Source: Pseudoalteromonas citrea
Lineage (GTDB): Bacteria; Pseudomonadota; Gammaproteobacteria; Enterobacterales; Alteromonadaceae
Assembly: GCF_000238375.3 (NCBI RefSeq)
Contig: NZ_AHBZ03000021.1
Coordinates: forward strand, 310,001-374,000
Direction of reading: 5' to 3'
DNA: 64,000 nucleotides
Position numbers and translations under genes: made by a program
Shown: positions 38,079 through 47,725 of the stretch, piece after piece
Layout of the letters: every line of letters begins with the position of its first letter
Position numbering within the stretch: position 1 is the first letter of the stretch
Notes under the pieces: model-generated
What the model was told of the DNA's origin: nothing
What the model saw: only the letters and a program-made list of their open reading frames with translations
Databases searched by the model: none

Positions 38079-39029
38079 TTAACCTCGTAATACCTTCAAG
38101 CAATTCTTTAATGTTTTATCCAGCGGCGCTTCTACACGTAGAGTCGTTTCTGTTTTCGGGTGAAAAAAGCGAATATCATGTGCATGCAAAAATAAACGAT
38201 TTAAACCCAATTTACGCATTTTACCGTCAAATACCTGATCGCCATACTTATCATCGCACGCAATAGGGTGACCTTTGCATTGTGTATGAACACGTATTTG
38301 ATGCGTACGCCCCGTTACCGGAGACGCCTGTACTAGCGTGCAGTCATCAAAACGCTGCAACACTTTAAAGCGAGTGTGGGATGCTTTACCTTCTTCATGA
38401 TCAACTCGAACAACACGCTCACCTGACTGCAACGTGTTTTTTCGTAGTGGTTCAGTGACATTTTTTGTTTTGGATTGCCACTCTCCGGTTACTAACGCCC
38501 AGTAATTTTTCTCCATCGTTTTTTCACGCAACTGCTCGTGTAAACTTTTTAGGACCGAGCGTCGCTTTGAAATCAGTAAACAACCCGATGTATCTCGGTC
38601 TAAACGGTGCACCAATTCCAAGCTTTTTTCATCCGGGCGAAGTGCGCGCATTGCCTCAATTAACCCGTAGCTTAAACCACTCCCACCATGCACCGCCATT
38701 CCAGAAGGTTTATTTATAACAATTAGATACTTATCTTCGTAAATAATGGCATCTTCAAGCCCTGCAACCTTATCTAGATTTTTTGGTACAAACTCTTCCC
38801 TTTCTGCCACTTTTACTGGCGGAATACGTACTAAATCATCAACTTGGAGTCGATACACTGGTTTAACGCGTTTTTTGTTAACTCGCACTTCTCCTTTGCG
38901 CAAAATTTTATAGATGGCACTTTTTGGTACCCCCTTTAAATGCGTCAACAAGAAGTTATCTATTCGTTGACCATCTTGGTCTTCGTTGATAGTTACAAAG
39001 CTAACTTTTAGAGCCGGTTTTTCTGACAT
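38079..39029 (-). CDS. rluC: 23S rRNA pseudouridine synthase C
   Basis: 316 residues. An N-terminal S4 RNA-binding domain (GQRIDNFLLTHLKGVPKSAIYKIL region), then the pseudouridine synthase core with the catalytic Asp in VHRLDRDTSGCLL, NKPSGMAVHGG and GRTHQIRVH. E. coli RluC modifies U955, U2504 and U2580 and is also divergent from rne. Confidence 0.95.
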   Translation of the reverse strand: MSEKPALKVSFVTINEDQDGQRIDNFLLTHLKGVPKSAIYKILRKGEVRVNKKRVKPVYRLQVDDLVRIPPVKVAEREEFVPKNLDKVAGLEDAIIYEDKYLIVINKPSGMAVHGGSGLSYGLIEAMRALRPDEKSLELVHRLDRDTSGCLLISKRRSVLKSLHEQLREKTMEKNYWALVTGEWQSKTKNVTEPLRKNTLQSGERVVRVDHEEGKASHTRFKVLQRFDDCTLVQASPVTGRTHQIRVHTQCKGHPIACDDKYGDQVFDGKMRKLGLNRLFLHAHDIRFFHPKTETTLRVEAPLDKTLKNCLKVLRG

Positions 39030-39543
39030 TGCCTAATCACTGATTTGAGTAATAATTTAGTTGCTATCACGAGTATATTAATGGGATAATCGGCCCGCAA
39101 ATTTTTGCGAATTTGCTTTTTATCGCAAAAATCGACCGTGATGCACATCTTGGGTGCCAGATCATACAGATTGAAGCTTGGATCTCCAACGCTTTTTAGC
39201 CCCAATTAAAACACGTGCGTTTAGCCCACTGCGTTGCGCGTAATAGAACTCAGTGTGAATGCTAAGCATGGTAAGAAATAAAAAAGCAAAAAATAGAAGA
39301 TATACGTCAGATTGTTTAGTAACGAGCCCTTTAGCCCGTGCATACACCGAACGCAAATAGCGATGCTCGCAGGTGCCAGTAATATAATGGTGAAAAAAGC
39401 CAATAATGAGGCACTGTGAAGCCGGTACTACTGATTGTTCCCATTTCCCCAGTCGGGAGACTGTATTAAATACCTTGGAACGCTGAATGTAGGCTCGTGA
39501 TATCAATCAGACTTAACTAAAAATTGAAATGTAGAGTAACAAT
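39030..39543 (+). promoter_or_regulatory. rluC-rne divergent region and long rne leader
   Basis: 514 bases without a credible gene. It must hold the rluC and rne promoters and probably a long rne 5' leader, as in E. coli where the leader mediates RNase E autoregulation. Visible structure: two overlapping hairpins at 39097-39132 and a small CAGTC-GGGA-GACTG hairpin at 39450-39463 about 80 bases before the ATG. TTGCTA-18-GATAAT (39061-39090) is a possible promoter but would start at the first hairpin. Minus-strand frames here (such as 39162-39506) look non-coding. Confidence 0.55.
39097..39132 (+). promoter_or_regulatory. Overlapping terminator-like and antiterminator-like hairpins
   Basis: Hairpin 1: GCAAATT (39097-39103) / AATTTGC (39110-39116) followed by TTTTT, a plus-strand terminator shape. 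Hairpin 2: ATTTTTGCGA (39101-39110) / TCGCAAAAAT (39123-39132), a perfect 10-bp stem. The two share 39101-39110 and cannot form together, the layout of an attenuator in the rne leader. It could also be a protein-binding palindrome. Confidence 0.4.
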
Positions 39544-42500
39544 ATGAAACGTATGCTAATCAATGCTACGCAGCAAGAAGAAATGCGCGTCGCACTGGTT
39601 GACGGCCAACGCCTTTACGATCTAGATATCGAAAGCCCTGGTCACGAACAGAAAAAAGCGAATATATACAAGGGTAAAATTACCCGTATCGAACCATCTC
39701 TTGAAGCAGCCTTTGTTGATTATGGTGCTGAACGTCACGGTTTCCTTCCTTTAAAAGAAATAGCAAAAACCTACTTTCCTTCTGGATATACTTTCAATGG
39801 TCGCCCAAATATCAAAGATGTGATCAAAGAAGGGCAAGAAGTTATCGTCCAAGTTGATAAAGAAGAGCGAGGCCAAAAAGGTGCTGCGCTAACAACATTT
39901 ATCAGCGTCGCTGGCAGCTACTTAGTACTTATGCCAAATAATCCTCGTGCTGGCGGTATTTCTCGTCGTATCGAAGGTGATGAGCGCATTGAGTTAAAAG
40001 AAGCGTTGAGTCGTCTAGATTTGCCAAAAGGGATGGGCCTAATAGTTCGTACCGCAGGTGTTGGTAAATCTTTTGAAGAACTAGAATACGACTTGAAAGC
40101 ACTTTTGGTACACTGGCAAGCAATTCAAGAAGCAGCCGATAGCGGTAAAGCACCCTTTCTGATCCATCAAGAAAGTAATGTGATATTCCGTGCTATTCGC
40201 GACTACTTACGTCGTGACATCGGTGAAATATTAATTGATAAAGCGCGCGTTTTCGAAGAAGCAAAAGCACACATAGAACGCTTCCGCCCAGATTTTATGA
40301 GCCGAGTAAAGCTATATCAGAATGATGTACCTTTGTTTACGCACTACCAAATTGAAAGCCAAATAGAGTCTGCGTTTCAGCGTGAAGTTCGTTTGCCTTC
40401 TGGTGGTTCAATTGTTATTGATCCTACTGAAGCACTCACCTCAATTGATATCAACTCTTCAAAAGCAACCAAAGGTGGCGACATTGAAGAAACAGCGCTT
40501 AATACTAACTTAGAAGCCGCTGATGAAATTGCTCGCCAATTGCGTTTACGTGATTTAGGCGGCCTAATAGTAATTGACTTCATTGACATGACTCCACCTC
40601 GTCACCAACGTGAAGTTGAAAACCGCTTAAAAGATGCCGTACGACCTGACCGTGCTCGCGTTCAAATTGGCAAGATTTCTCGCTTTGGTTTACTTGAAAT
40701 GTCTCGTCAACGCTTACGCCCAAGCCTTGGTGAAGCAAGTCAGCATTCTTGCCCTCGTTGTAATGGCCAAGGTACTATTCGTTCAAACGAATCTATTGCT
40801 CTATCGATTTTACGTTTAATCGAAGAAGAAGCGATTAAAGAGAATACCGCGCAAGTCAATGCACAGGTCCCTGTTCGAGTTGGTGCTTACTTACTTAATG
40901 AAAAACGCAAGTCTGTTCACCGTATCGAGAAACGTCACAATTGTGATGTGGTGATCATTCCTAATCAGCACTTAGAAACTCCACATTACGAAGTTGTTCG
41001 TTTACGTAAAGATGAAACATCTGAAGCGGCAAGCTACGAACAAATGAGTGTGCCAGAGCCAGAAACAATTGAAGTTGCTCGCACAGTCACAGCAGTAAAA
41101 GAAGAGCCAGTACTTAAAGGCGTTGTAATGCCGTCAGCTCCTGCACCTCAACCAGTTGCAGAAACAACAGAAAAGCCAGTAAGTACACCTGAAAAATCAG
41201 AGCCTAGCTTACTGACGCGCATTGGCAATTGGTTAAAAGGCTTATTCGATACCGAAGAAGCTAAACCAGAACCAGCGCCAGAACCAGAAGCAAAGCCGAC
41301 AGACAGAAAGCCACGTCGTAACAATGATAACCGCCGACGCAATCAACGTCGTCGCAATTCAGGCAAAAAACGCGACGAGCAGAGTGAAGTAGTAAATACT
41401 GAGCAAAGCCAAGCACCTGTAGCAAGTAACGACAACAGTGAAAAGCCTGAAGGTCGTAACAAACGTCGTCGTCAGAACACTCGTAAACGCAGTGAACATC
41501 AGAAGTCGAGCAACGACGTTGAGTCTACGGTAAAAGAGACGACTGAAGTCAAAGATACTAACGCCAAACCGCGTCGTCAGCGTAGAAATATGCGTAAGAA
41601 AGTGCGTGTTGTTGACGAGTCAGCCGAGCAAAAAGTTGATTCAAAGACAACAGAAGTACCAGAGCAGGTTCAACACTCTGAAAAGCCAGTTGAAAAACCA
41701 GCTAAGCGACAAGCACGTAAAGAAACTCAAGAGCAAGCAACTACGCTGAGCCAAAATAAAGTTGAGTCTAGCCAGCCTGAGTCTAAAGCGCCTGAGATTG
41801 AGAAAGCGTCAGCACAAACTGTAGAAGTCACTGAAGCCGTCACAAATACAGCGCAAGAAGATGCAGATAAAGATGCGCCGAGAACTCGTTCAAGGCGTTC
41901 ACCTCGTCACTTGAGAGCTGCAGGCCAACGCCGTCGCAAGCCTGAAGTAAGCGAGACAGCGGAAGAGCCTGCATTTGTTCCTGTAGCAGATCAAGCTGCT
42001 GCTGAGTATGAAGCTCAGTTAAAAGCAACCGAAGAGACTTCTCCTGCGCCGGTAGCTGAAGAAACGCCAGTAGTTGAAACGCCAGTAGTTGAAACGCCAG
42101 TAGTTGAAACGCCAGTAGTTGAAACGCCAGTGGCTGAAACACCAGTGGCTGAAACACCAGTTGTTGAAACACCTGTTATTGAAACGCCTGTGGTTGAAAC
42201 GCCAGTGGCTGAAGCTCCAGTTGTGGAAACTCCAGTTGTTGAAGCTCCAGTTGTTGAAGCTCCAGTTGTTGAAACACCAGTCGTGGAAACACCAGTTGTT
42301 GAAACACCAGTTGTTGAAACACCAGTTGTTGAAACACCAGTTGTTGAAGCTCCAGTTGTTGAAACACCAGTTGTTGAAGCTCCAGTTGTTGAAACACCAG
42401 TTGTTGAAACACCAGTTGTTGAAGCTCCAGTTGTTGAAACACCAGTTGTTGAAGCTCCAGTTGTTGAAACACCAGTTGTTGAAGCTCCAGTTGTTGAAGC

Positions 42501-42768
42501 TCCAGTTGTTGAAGCTCCAGTTGTGGAAACACACGTAACTACAACTAACGAGCAAACAGCTCTGACATCACGCATACGCTACAACAAAACTGCTTTTGCC
42601 CCAATGAAAAAGGCAAGCAGTATTGAAGATGGGACATTAGCAATAACGCCATCAGCCATGCCACATGAAGCTCGAGAGTTAGTAACAAACTCAGGCCTAG
42701 CTGCAGGCTCGAAAGCCCCAATAGGCAGAGCGAGTGCTGAAATGGCCTCACCACCACAAGTCGACTAG
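39544..42768 (+). CDS. rne: Ribonuclease E
   Basis: 1074 residues. The N-terminal catalytic half has the S1 domain ([18 protein letters not shown]), the RNase H and DNase I-like parts ([22 protein letters not shown]) and the zinc link CPRC at ~403-406. Residues ~556-568 ([13 protein letters not shown]) look like the membrane-anchoring amphipathic helix. Then come Arg-rich RNA-binding stretches, a tandem pentapeptide repeat at 840-994, and a C-terminal [15 protein letters not shown] resembling the PNPase-binding site (APMTKA in E. coli). Core of the RNA degradosome. Confidence 0.97.
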   Translation: MKRMLINATQQEEMRVALVDGQRLYDLDIESPGHEQKKANIYKGKITRIEPSLEAAFVDYGAERHGFLPLKEIAKTYFPSGYTFNGRPNIKDVIKEGQEVIVQVDKEERGQKGAALTTFISVAGSYLVLMPNNPRAGGISRRIEGDERIELKEALSRLDLPKGMGLIVRTAGVGKSFEELEYDLKALLVHWQAIQEAADSGKAPFLIHQESNVIFRAIRDYLRRDIGEILIDKARVFEEAKAHIERFRPDFMSRVKLYQNDVPLFTHYQIESQIESAFQREVRLPSGGSIVIDPTEALTSIDINSSKATKGGDIEETALNTNLEAADEIARQLRLRDLGGLIVIDFIDMTPPRHQREVENRLKDAVRPDRARVQIGKISRFGLLEMSRQRLRPSLGEASQHSCPRCNGQGTIRSNESIALSILRLIEEEAIKENTAQVNAQVPVRVGAYLLNEKRKSVHRIEKRHNCDVVIIPNQHLETPHYEVVRLRKDETSEAASYEQMSVPEPETIEVARTVTAVKEEPVLKGVVMPSAPAPQPVAETTEKPVSTPEKSEPSLLTRIGNWLKGLFDTEEAKPEPAPEPEAKPTDRKPRRNNDNRRRNQRRRNSGKKRDEQSEVVNTEQSQAPVASNDNSEKPEGRNKRRRQNTRKRSEHQKSSNDVESTVKETTEVKDTNAKPRRQRRNMRKKVRVVDESAEQKVDSKTTEVPEQVQHSEKPVEKPAKRQARKETQEQATTLSQNKVESSQPESKAPEIEKASAQTVEVTEAVTNTAQEDADKDAPRTRSRRSPRHLRAAGQRRRKPEVSETAEEPAFVPVADQAAAEYEAQLKATEETSPAPVAEETPVVETPVVETPVVETPVVETPVAETPVAETPVVETPVIETPVVETPVAEAPVVETPVVEAPVVEAPVVETPVVETPVVETPVVETPVVETPVVEAPVVETPVVEAPVVETPVVETPVVEAPVVETPVVEAPVVETPVVEAPVVEAPVVEAPVVETHVTTTNEQTALTSRIRYNKTAFAPMKKASSIEDGTLAITPSAMPHEARELVTNSGLAAGSKAPIGRASAEMASPPQVD
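42061..42540 (+). repeat. 31 tandem copies of a 15-bp unit in rne
   Basis: Thirty-one in-phase 15-base units (42061-42525) encode E-[T/A]-P-V-[V/A/I], mainly ETPVV and EAPVV, with a degenerate last copy (ETHVT). The 3' copies are nearly identical at the DNA level (GTTGTTGAA then ACACCA or GCTCCA), the first copies less so, a sign of recent expansion. Copy number probably varies between strains. Confidence 0.97.
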
Positions 42769-42786
42769 AATATATCGACTTGACTT

Positions 42787-42813
42787 AAAAAGGCCGCAAA
42801 TGCGGCCTTTTTT
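42787..42813 (+). terminator. Intrinsic terminator of rne
   Basis: AAAAAGGCCGC / GCGGCCTTTTTT, perfect GC-rich stem with T run, 18 bases after the stop. Confidence 0.93.
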
Positions 42814-43128
42814 GATACAACTATACAATTGCCCCTTTAAAACATCCCCAAATAATTAGCGATAAGTCGTTACGCTGTATAACAAGGCAAACATATTTCT
42901 GCTTTACTTGTTACAGACCCCTCTTCAAAGCCCATGCAATTTTACACAGACAGGACATTAAGCACTTTTCGATCTGGATAACCCAGTTCCAAACTCACCA
43001 GTAACGATTCGGTTTAGCACCCTGCACTATGTTTTAAAACAAGTACTATATACAGCGTAGGCATATCTTAAGTGGAATCACCCTCACCTAAAAAGGCCTT
43101 TTTACATAATGCAGTTTTGATTTGACAT

Positions 43129-43160
43129 AAAAAAGCCAACTATGAAACATAGTTGGCAAA
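43129..43160 (-). terminator. Intrinsic terminator of the MltC-like gene
   Basis: On the minus strand GCCAACTATG, loop TTT, CATAGTTGGC, then TTTTTT: perfect 10-bp stem plus T run, about 25 bases after the stop. Confidence 0.93.
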
Positions 43161-43182
43161 GGTTTGTAATACTTAAATTAAT

Positions 43183-44547
43183 TCACTGTATGTACAAGGT
43201 TTCTTTTGATAATACTTTATCTAAATAGCGCTTTGTCTCATCATAAGGTAAGTCGCTTTGTAGCGTTTTAAGCACAAGTTGTGGCGACATAGAATTGATG
43301 ATCTTACTCGCTTGTTTAATATTGCGTGAACCATTGCTATTAAATACCCGAGCGACATTGCCTGCTCCAGTATTATACGCCGCGATTGTACAATATTTTC
43401 GACTGAGCGGATCTTCTATGTGACGTAAATAGCGATCGTTTAGTAAATGTAAATAAGCGGTCCCCGCCTCGATATTATTATCTGTGACATATAAATATGG
43501 CCCAGACATAGGCTCATCTATATCATATAGAAATCTATTTACATCAACCCCCGCACTTGTAGGCACGACTTGCATCAAACCGTATGCTGGAATATGCGAT
43601 TTAGCGAGTGGATTAAAATGGCTTTCAGTATGCATAACCGCGAGTACTAAGCTATTGTCTATTGCGAATCTCTCACTTTGTGCCTGAATCTGCTTTATAT
43701 AACCGCTGGCGCGTTTTTGCGCTAACGTATTTTTAGGTAATTTAATCGTAAACTCTGTAATTGCGGTATCACCACTCATTTTGGGTAGAGATTTAATACT
43801 TTCTTTAAGCTTTTTTATTCGCTTAACCTGCAATGCCTCAATCGCTTGCTTTTTAGCCTTTAGTTGCTCAGCCGCTTCGTTCCCTTTAGAGTCATCCAAT
43901 GCATTCGGTCCAGAAACTGTATCGTCTGTATCTGCTAACACTGCATCAAATTGTTTTTCAACTAATTGCTGCTGTTGCAATGTTTGCGTTTTAATTTGCG
44001 CCTTTGCAGCCACCAGCGCGGTTGCTCGTTTTGCATTATCAACAATATAAGATGACCCTTTCTCTATTGCATTTTGTTGGTGTTTGACTGATTGGTGCTG
44101 AAAAAACTCAGTTAATAAGGCGCTATTTTCTTGTAAGAACGTTTTAAATATTTGCTGTGCTTGCCCCTTAGACACATCACGCTTCATATTATGTTTAACA
44201 CTAACAACTAACTGATCTTGTTCAAAGTCAACAAGGAGCCTCGCGTCACTATTTTTTAAATAATGCACATATTGACTCCGTGATGACATTTGCGCATCAC
44301 CCCATTCTAATATCAAATCATCTCTGTATGCGTCAAATTCTGCAAAGTGTGTTTCGATATATTTATCATATTGCTGAAAATGCCGTGCTTTGAATTGCTC
44401 AAACTCATCCTTGTCTTGTACTGTTTGCTGACTGGCTTTCCAACTAGCCATAGCTTGCCCTAACTCAGCATCGAGTTGTTCTTGACTTGCGTACAGAGAA
44501 ATAGGCAATAGATGAGCTGAGACAACAAACGCGATTAGTTTTTTCAC
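43183..44547 (-). CDS. MltC-like lytic murein transglycosylase
   Basis: 454 residues. A signal peptide (KKLIAFVVSAHLLPISLYAS), a DUF3393-type N-terminal domain (YIETHFAEFDAYRDDLILEWGD, SQYVHYLKN), a ~100-residue coiled, Lys/Gln-rich middle and a C-terminal SLT domain with the catalytic Glu in VMHTESHFNP and AYGLMQVVPTSAG, AAYNTGAGNVAR. Cleaves glycan strands to anhydromuropeptides. E. coli MltC is a 359-residue lipoprotein; this one is longer and has no lipobox Cys. Start GTG 44547, GAGGA about 8 bases upstream. Confidence 0.85.
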   Translation of the reverse strand: MKKLIAFVVSAHLLPISLYASQEQLDAELGQAMASWKASQQTVQDKDEFEQFKARHFQQYDKYIETHFAEFDAYRDDLILEWGDAQMSSRSQYVHYLKNSDARLLVDFEQDQLVVSVKHNMKRDVSKGQAQQIFKTFLQENSALLTEFFQHQSVKHQQNAIEKGSSYIVDNAKRATALVAAKAQIKTQTLQQQQLVEKQFDAVLADTDDTVSGPNALDDSKGNEAAEQLKAKKQAIEALQVKRIKKLKESIKSLPKMSGDTAITEFTIKLPKNTLAQKRASGYIKQIQAQSERFAIDNSLVLAVMHTESHFNPLAKSHIPAYGLMQVVPTSAGVDVNRFLYDIDEPMSGPYLYVTDNNIEAGTAYLHLLNDRYLRHIEDPLSRKYCTIAAYNTGAGNVARVFNSNGSRNIKQASKIINSMSPQLVLKTLQSDLPYDETKRYLDKVLSKETLYIQ

Positions 44548-44629
44548 TATGTCGTCCTCGGTGATCGCTTTTTGTAAAACTAGATATAGAATATCGCGCA
44601 ACGCTCGGCATTACGCGAAACTCCAAATG

Positions 44630-45208
44630 CTAGTTCGTTAGTTTAGCAATTTCTTTATCTAGGTCTTGTTCGGCTTTAAAGGCCTTAAATTCCTGATATA
44701 AGAATTGTTCATCCTTCGCATTAATTTTTGGCTTCGTTTCTTTGATCAAATCTTTAAACAAAGTTTTCGTTAACTCTGGAGACAACGTCGTCAATGCACA
44801 AAAATAATCCTTGCCTCCAATTTCTACAACATCTGCTTTAACAATGCGAGAGCCATTCAATGTTTGCTTAGTCAACTGCTTTGATACTGAGCTAAACGTG
44901 GTACCGACACTTGATTCATCATTTACATCAGTTCTATTTGCAAATGTTTTATCTAAGCCTTCAATACGAGTTTCAATCTGCTGTGCAAGCGCTAAACGCG
45001 CATTTGCAACGGCCATTTTTTGATCAATCGAAATATTACCTGAATACTTAATGCAATCAGCTGCTGCAATACCATTTTCTACAACAGGATTAAGCACCCA
45101 TTCTGGAATGTTTACACTCGAGCCAGATGCTGAATCGTCTTTGGTCGCGCTACACGCAGACAATGTCCCTGCAATAATCAATGTCGTTAAGATTGGTTTC
45201 AATTTCAT
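44630..45208 (-). CDS. LPP20-family lipoprotein
   Basis: 192 residues. Signal peptide ending in the lipobox TLSACS (lipidated Cys19). The mature protein has IPEWVLNPVVENGIAAADC, ANARLALAQQIETRI and a C-terminal helix, typical of the LPP20 fold also seen in FlgO/FlgP-like and Helicobacter Lpp20 proteins. It is divergent from the three-lipoprotein operon that ends with a second LPP20 protein, so the two may work together. Function not known. Confidence 0.8.
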   Translation of the reverse strand: MKLKPILTTLIIAGTLSACSATKDDSASGSSVNIPEWVLNPVVENGIAAADCIKYSGNISIDQKMAVANARLALAQQIETRIEGLDKTFANRTDVNDESSVGTTFSSVSKQLTKQTLNGSRIVKADVVEIGGKDYFCALTTLSPELTKTLFKDLIKETKPKINAKDEQFLYQEFKAFKAEQDLDKEIAKLTN

Positions 45209-45359
45209 TTTGGTTCCTTTAAGCCTTGAGCGGTTTATGTTTAATCTAGCAAATCTAATCTGTATTAACAGTAATAAAGTGTACGAACGTTTTTTAACAA
45301 AAATTTTCTTTTAATATCAATTCTTTTTATCTACTTTGTAGAAGTTATTGTAATATATC

Positions 45360-45376
45360 CTCAATTTGAAATTGAG
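45360..45376. promoter_or_regulatory. 17-bp palindrome before the lipoprotein operon
   Basis: CTCAATTT-G-AAATTGAG, perfect 8-base arms, ending 16 bases before the start of the TPR lipoprotein gene and next to a possible -10 (TAATAT). Position and symmetry suggest a repressor site (inference). Confidence 0.4.
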
Positions 45377-45392
45377 TGCAAAGGACGCATCT

Positions 45393-47105
45393 TTGAATTC
45401 TATCACTATACACGTTTTAAAACTCTTACTACTGCTTATCACTTTAACATGTTTAAGTGCTTGCAACGTAACGCATTTTGAAAAAAATAACGCACTGAGC
45501 TTGGCTCAAAAAGGAGAGTTGTTATCTGCACGCACAGCAATCAAGCGCCATTATAGTAGCCAAGGTAAGAATCGCTTACTTTATCATTTGGAACTTGCTA
45601 CCTACTTTCAATTAGAAAAAAACTATGAGCAAAGTAACAAGCACCTAACGCAAGCAAAAGATTTATTAGAGTCATTTTATACGGTAAGTTTATCTGAAAC
45701 CGCCCTTTCACAATTCAGTGGCCCGACTTATACAACATTTCACGGACAAAAGTATTACCAACCGTTATTACATGTAATGAAAGCGCTTAATTACAATGCT
45801 CTCGCAATTGCTCAACCAGAAAACAAAACCGCATTACAAGATTCTGCACTAGTCGAAATGCGACAACTGAATAATTATCTAGAAGTGTTAACCGATGAAA
45901 CTGGGGGCTACAACCCCTCTGTAAATGATGAGCTCACGAATCAAATTTACGCCATTTTAAAACCGATTTTCGCGCCTAAAGCATTACTCTCCAATATTGA
46001 CTATAAAGATGATGCATTTGCCCATTACCTCAGTGGCGTTATCAATGAACAAAATGGTGAACTAGACAGTGCTAGGCTGCAATATCAAAGAGCTGCATCA
46101 GCATATGAAAATGGGTTTGCTAAACAATATCAACTGCCCTCACGCACTACGAAACAAGCTTATAATAACCTAGCACGTGTGATGACAAAAAGCGGTGGCT
46201 ATGAAACAGAATTAGCGCGCCTAGAAGGTAAGGTTGATCCACAGCAGCAAAGTCCATTGAGCCAGTTGACCGTGATACAAAATATAGGCGTGGCACCACA
46301 ACGCAAACAATTTAATCTAGTTTTAACTGCAGATCATGATTCAAAAGCACTCGTTATGACACCCATTCCATTTGGCTCACACGCGGAACGCCGAGCACAG
46401 ATCCAGTGGTTTCAGATGTTATTTGCTGACACCAGTGTTTTCGATATGATACAGAACTATACGATGGGTGATGCATCAGATGTTGCGCTTGGTTTTGTTA
46501 CCAAACGCTTGCCTCTTGGTGGTCTATGGGACAACGCTATAAAAGTAGGCCTTATTGATGCATTACAATATGGCGCTCGGATCTCAGTCACATACTTAGT
46601 TCCACCAAAAGAAAGAATAAAAAGTACTGAGATTTGGATCAATGGTCAAAAACACTCTCAACTAACACCTTTTCACTCCATTGAACTACTTACTGTACAA
46701 AACGCGCTAAAAAATGCGAACAGTGAAATTCAACTTGCTTTAACCAGAGAAATCGTCAAAGCAATCAGCGCTCAAAAGCTGTTGCAAAAAACAGGCTTAC
46801 AACAACATGAAGTATTCGGTAGCCTCGCCAAATTTGCAACCTCAGCTGTTAATGCAGTCACTGCTGCTGCAGACACTAGACAGTGGCAGTCACTGCCTGC
46901 CGAGATCAGATTAGCTCAAATCCCTCTGCCAACAGGTGAACATAATATCATCATCAAAACACAGCTTAATTCGGGACGTGTTATTAATCAGACAGAAAAG
47001 GTAAATGTAAGTGGTCAAATGTCTCTTTGGCATACAAGAACATTTATTGACACACCGCAAAAATCAAAGCCTTCGACGTCATCATCAATTTTTAATTTGG
47101 ACTAA
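45393..47105 (+). CDS. TPR-containing lipoprotein (COG3014 type)
   Basis: 570 residues. A signal peptide with lipobox TCLSACN, then TPR-like helical repeats (residues ~30-260: SLAQKGELLSARTAIKRHY, LELATYFQLEKNYEQSNKHL, AHYLSGVINEQNGELDSARLQY) and a C-terminal beta-rich part. It matches uncharacterised COG3014 proteins found beside LpoB-like genes in Vibrio and relatives. Start is TTG 45393 with AAGGA seven bases upstream; an upstream in-frame TTG (45366) would add nine residues before the signal peptide. Five bases before the LpoB-like gene. Confidence 0.75.
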   Translation: MNSITIHVLKLLLLLITLTCLSACNVTHFEKNNALSLAQKGELLSARTAIKRHYSSQGKNRLLYHLELATYFQLEKNYEQSNKHLTQAKDLLESFYTVSLSETALSQFSGPTYTTFHGQKYYQPLLHVMKALNYNALAIAQPENKTALQDSALVEMRQLNNYLEVLTDETGGYNPSVNDELTNQIYAILKPIFAPKALLSNIDYKDDAFAHYLSGVINEQNGELDSARLQYQRAASAYENGFAKQYQLPSRTTKQAYNNLARVMTKSGGYETELARLEGKVDPQQQSPLSQLTVIQNIGVAPQRKQFNLVLTADHDSKALVMTPIPFGSHAERRAQIQWFQMLFADTSVFDMIQNYTMGDASDVALGFVTKRLPLGGLWDNAIKVGLIDALQYGARISVTYLVPPKERIKSTEIWINGQKHSQLTPFHSIELLTVQNALKNANSEIQLALTREIVKAISAQKLLQKTGLQQHEVFGSLAKFATSAVNAVTAAADTRQWQSLPAEIRLAQIPLPTGEHNIIIKTQLNSGRVINQTEKVNVSGQMSLWHTRTFIDTPQKSKPSTSSSIFNLD

Positions 47106-47110
47106 ATAGT

Positions 47111-47725
47111 ATGAAAAAGCCTTCTAATCTAATCAAACTAACGCCTATTCTTATTGCATGCTCATTGGCATTAACCGGTTGTCAAACTACCGAAGTTCGC
47201 CGTGTTGATGCGAACCAAGAAGTGGCACTATCCGATAAATGGAACGGGAAAGACTCACAACTTGTTTCTGAAGCTATGATCAATGACATGCTGAGCTTTC
47301 CATGGGTACGAGACCATCTCGCTAAAGAAGGAACCCGCCCAGCGATTATCATTCAGTCAGTTCGTAATAAGTCCCATCAACATATCGCGGTAGACACCTT
47401 TTTAAATGACTTAAAGCGCTCAATATTACGCTCAGGCCAAGCCGACTTCGTTGCCAGTGCTGACCTACGTGGTGAAATCAGAAATGAACGAAAAGACCAA
47501 GAACTCAATTCAAGTTTAGAAACGCAAAATGAGATGGGCCAAGAACAAGGTGCAGATTATGCATTGTCGGGCACAATCAATTCATTTTTAGACGAGCAAG
47601 GCGGCAGTCGTGTAACTTTTTACCAAGTAGATTTGCGCTTAATCGATATGACAACTAACCGCGAGGTGTGGAATGGACAGAAGAAAATTCAGAAAGTACA
47701 AGAGCGTTCACGCTATGGCTTCTAA
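47111..47725 (+). CDS. LpoB-like penicillin-binding protein activator
   Basis: 204 residues. Lipobox ALTGCQ, then the compact LpoB fold: SEAMINDMLSFPW, RPAIIIQSVRNKSHQHIAVDTFLNDL, RSGQADFVAS, GADYALSGTINSFLD, YQVDLRLIDMTTNREVWNG. LpoB is an outer-membrane lipoprotein that reaches PBP1B to stimulate peptidoglycan synthesis. Here the stalk after the Cys is short, and the neighbours differ from E. coli lpoB, so it may activate another target. It overlaps the next gene by 11 bases. Confidence 0.78.
   Translation: MKKPSNLIKLTPILIACSLALTGCQTTEVRRVDANQEVALSDKWNGKDSQLVSEAMINDMLSFPWVRDHLAKEGTRPAIIIQSVRNKSHQHIAVDTFLNDLKRSILRSGQADFVASADLRGEIRNERKDQELNSSLETQNEMGQEQGADYALSGTINSFLDEQGGSRVTFYQVDLRLIDMTTNREVWNGQKKIQKVQERSRYGF

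Larger units (their letters stand above)
42769..43182. other. Gene-free region after rne holding a 189-base inverted-repeat-bounded segment
   Basis: 414 bases between rne and the convergent transglycosylase gene. Besides two terminators it holds a segment bounded by the exact inverted pair TACGCTGTATA (42871-42881) and TATACAGCGTA (43049-43059). The only reading frame inside is a 15-codon one (42911-42958, minus), not convincing. The segment has the look of a small non-autonomous repeat, but no target duplication is evident. Confidence 0.4.

Noticed and set aside
39162-39506. 114-residue minus-strand frame in the rne leader
   Set aside because: No family resemblance, Ser/Leu/Phe-rich random composition, and position in the expected rne leader.
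42061-42540. Tandem repeat taken as a CRISPR array
   Set aside because: Units are 15 bases, directly adjacent, in phase with rne and without spacers.
42015-42575. Long minus-strand open frames of STTG-type repeats (and plus-strand frame 42119-42538) over rne
   Set aside because: They are shadows of the 15-base tandem repeat: a stop-free repeat in one frame keeps other frames open. No ribosome site or non-repeat domain.
42911-42958. 15-codon minus-strand frame inside the inverted-repeat-bounded segment
   Set aside because: Too short, no ribosome site seen; reported only as part of the intergenic region.
42871-43059. Integron attC site
   Set aside because: The ends resemble attC loosely (TATAACAAG), but consensus core sites in the right arrangement and an integrase or cassette context are missing.
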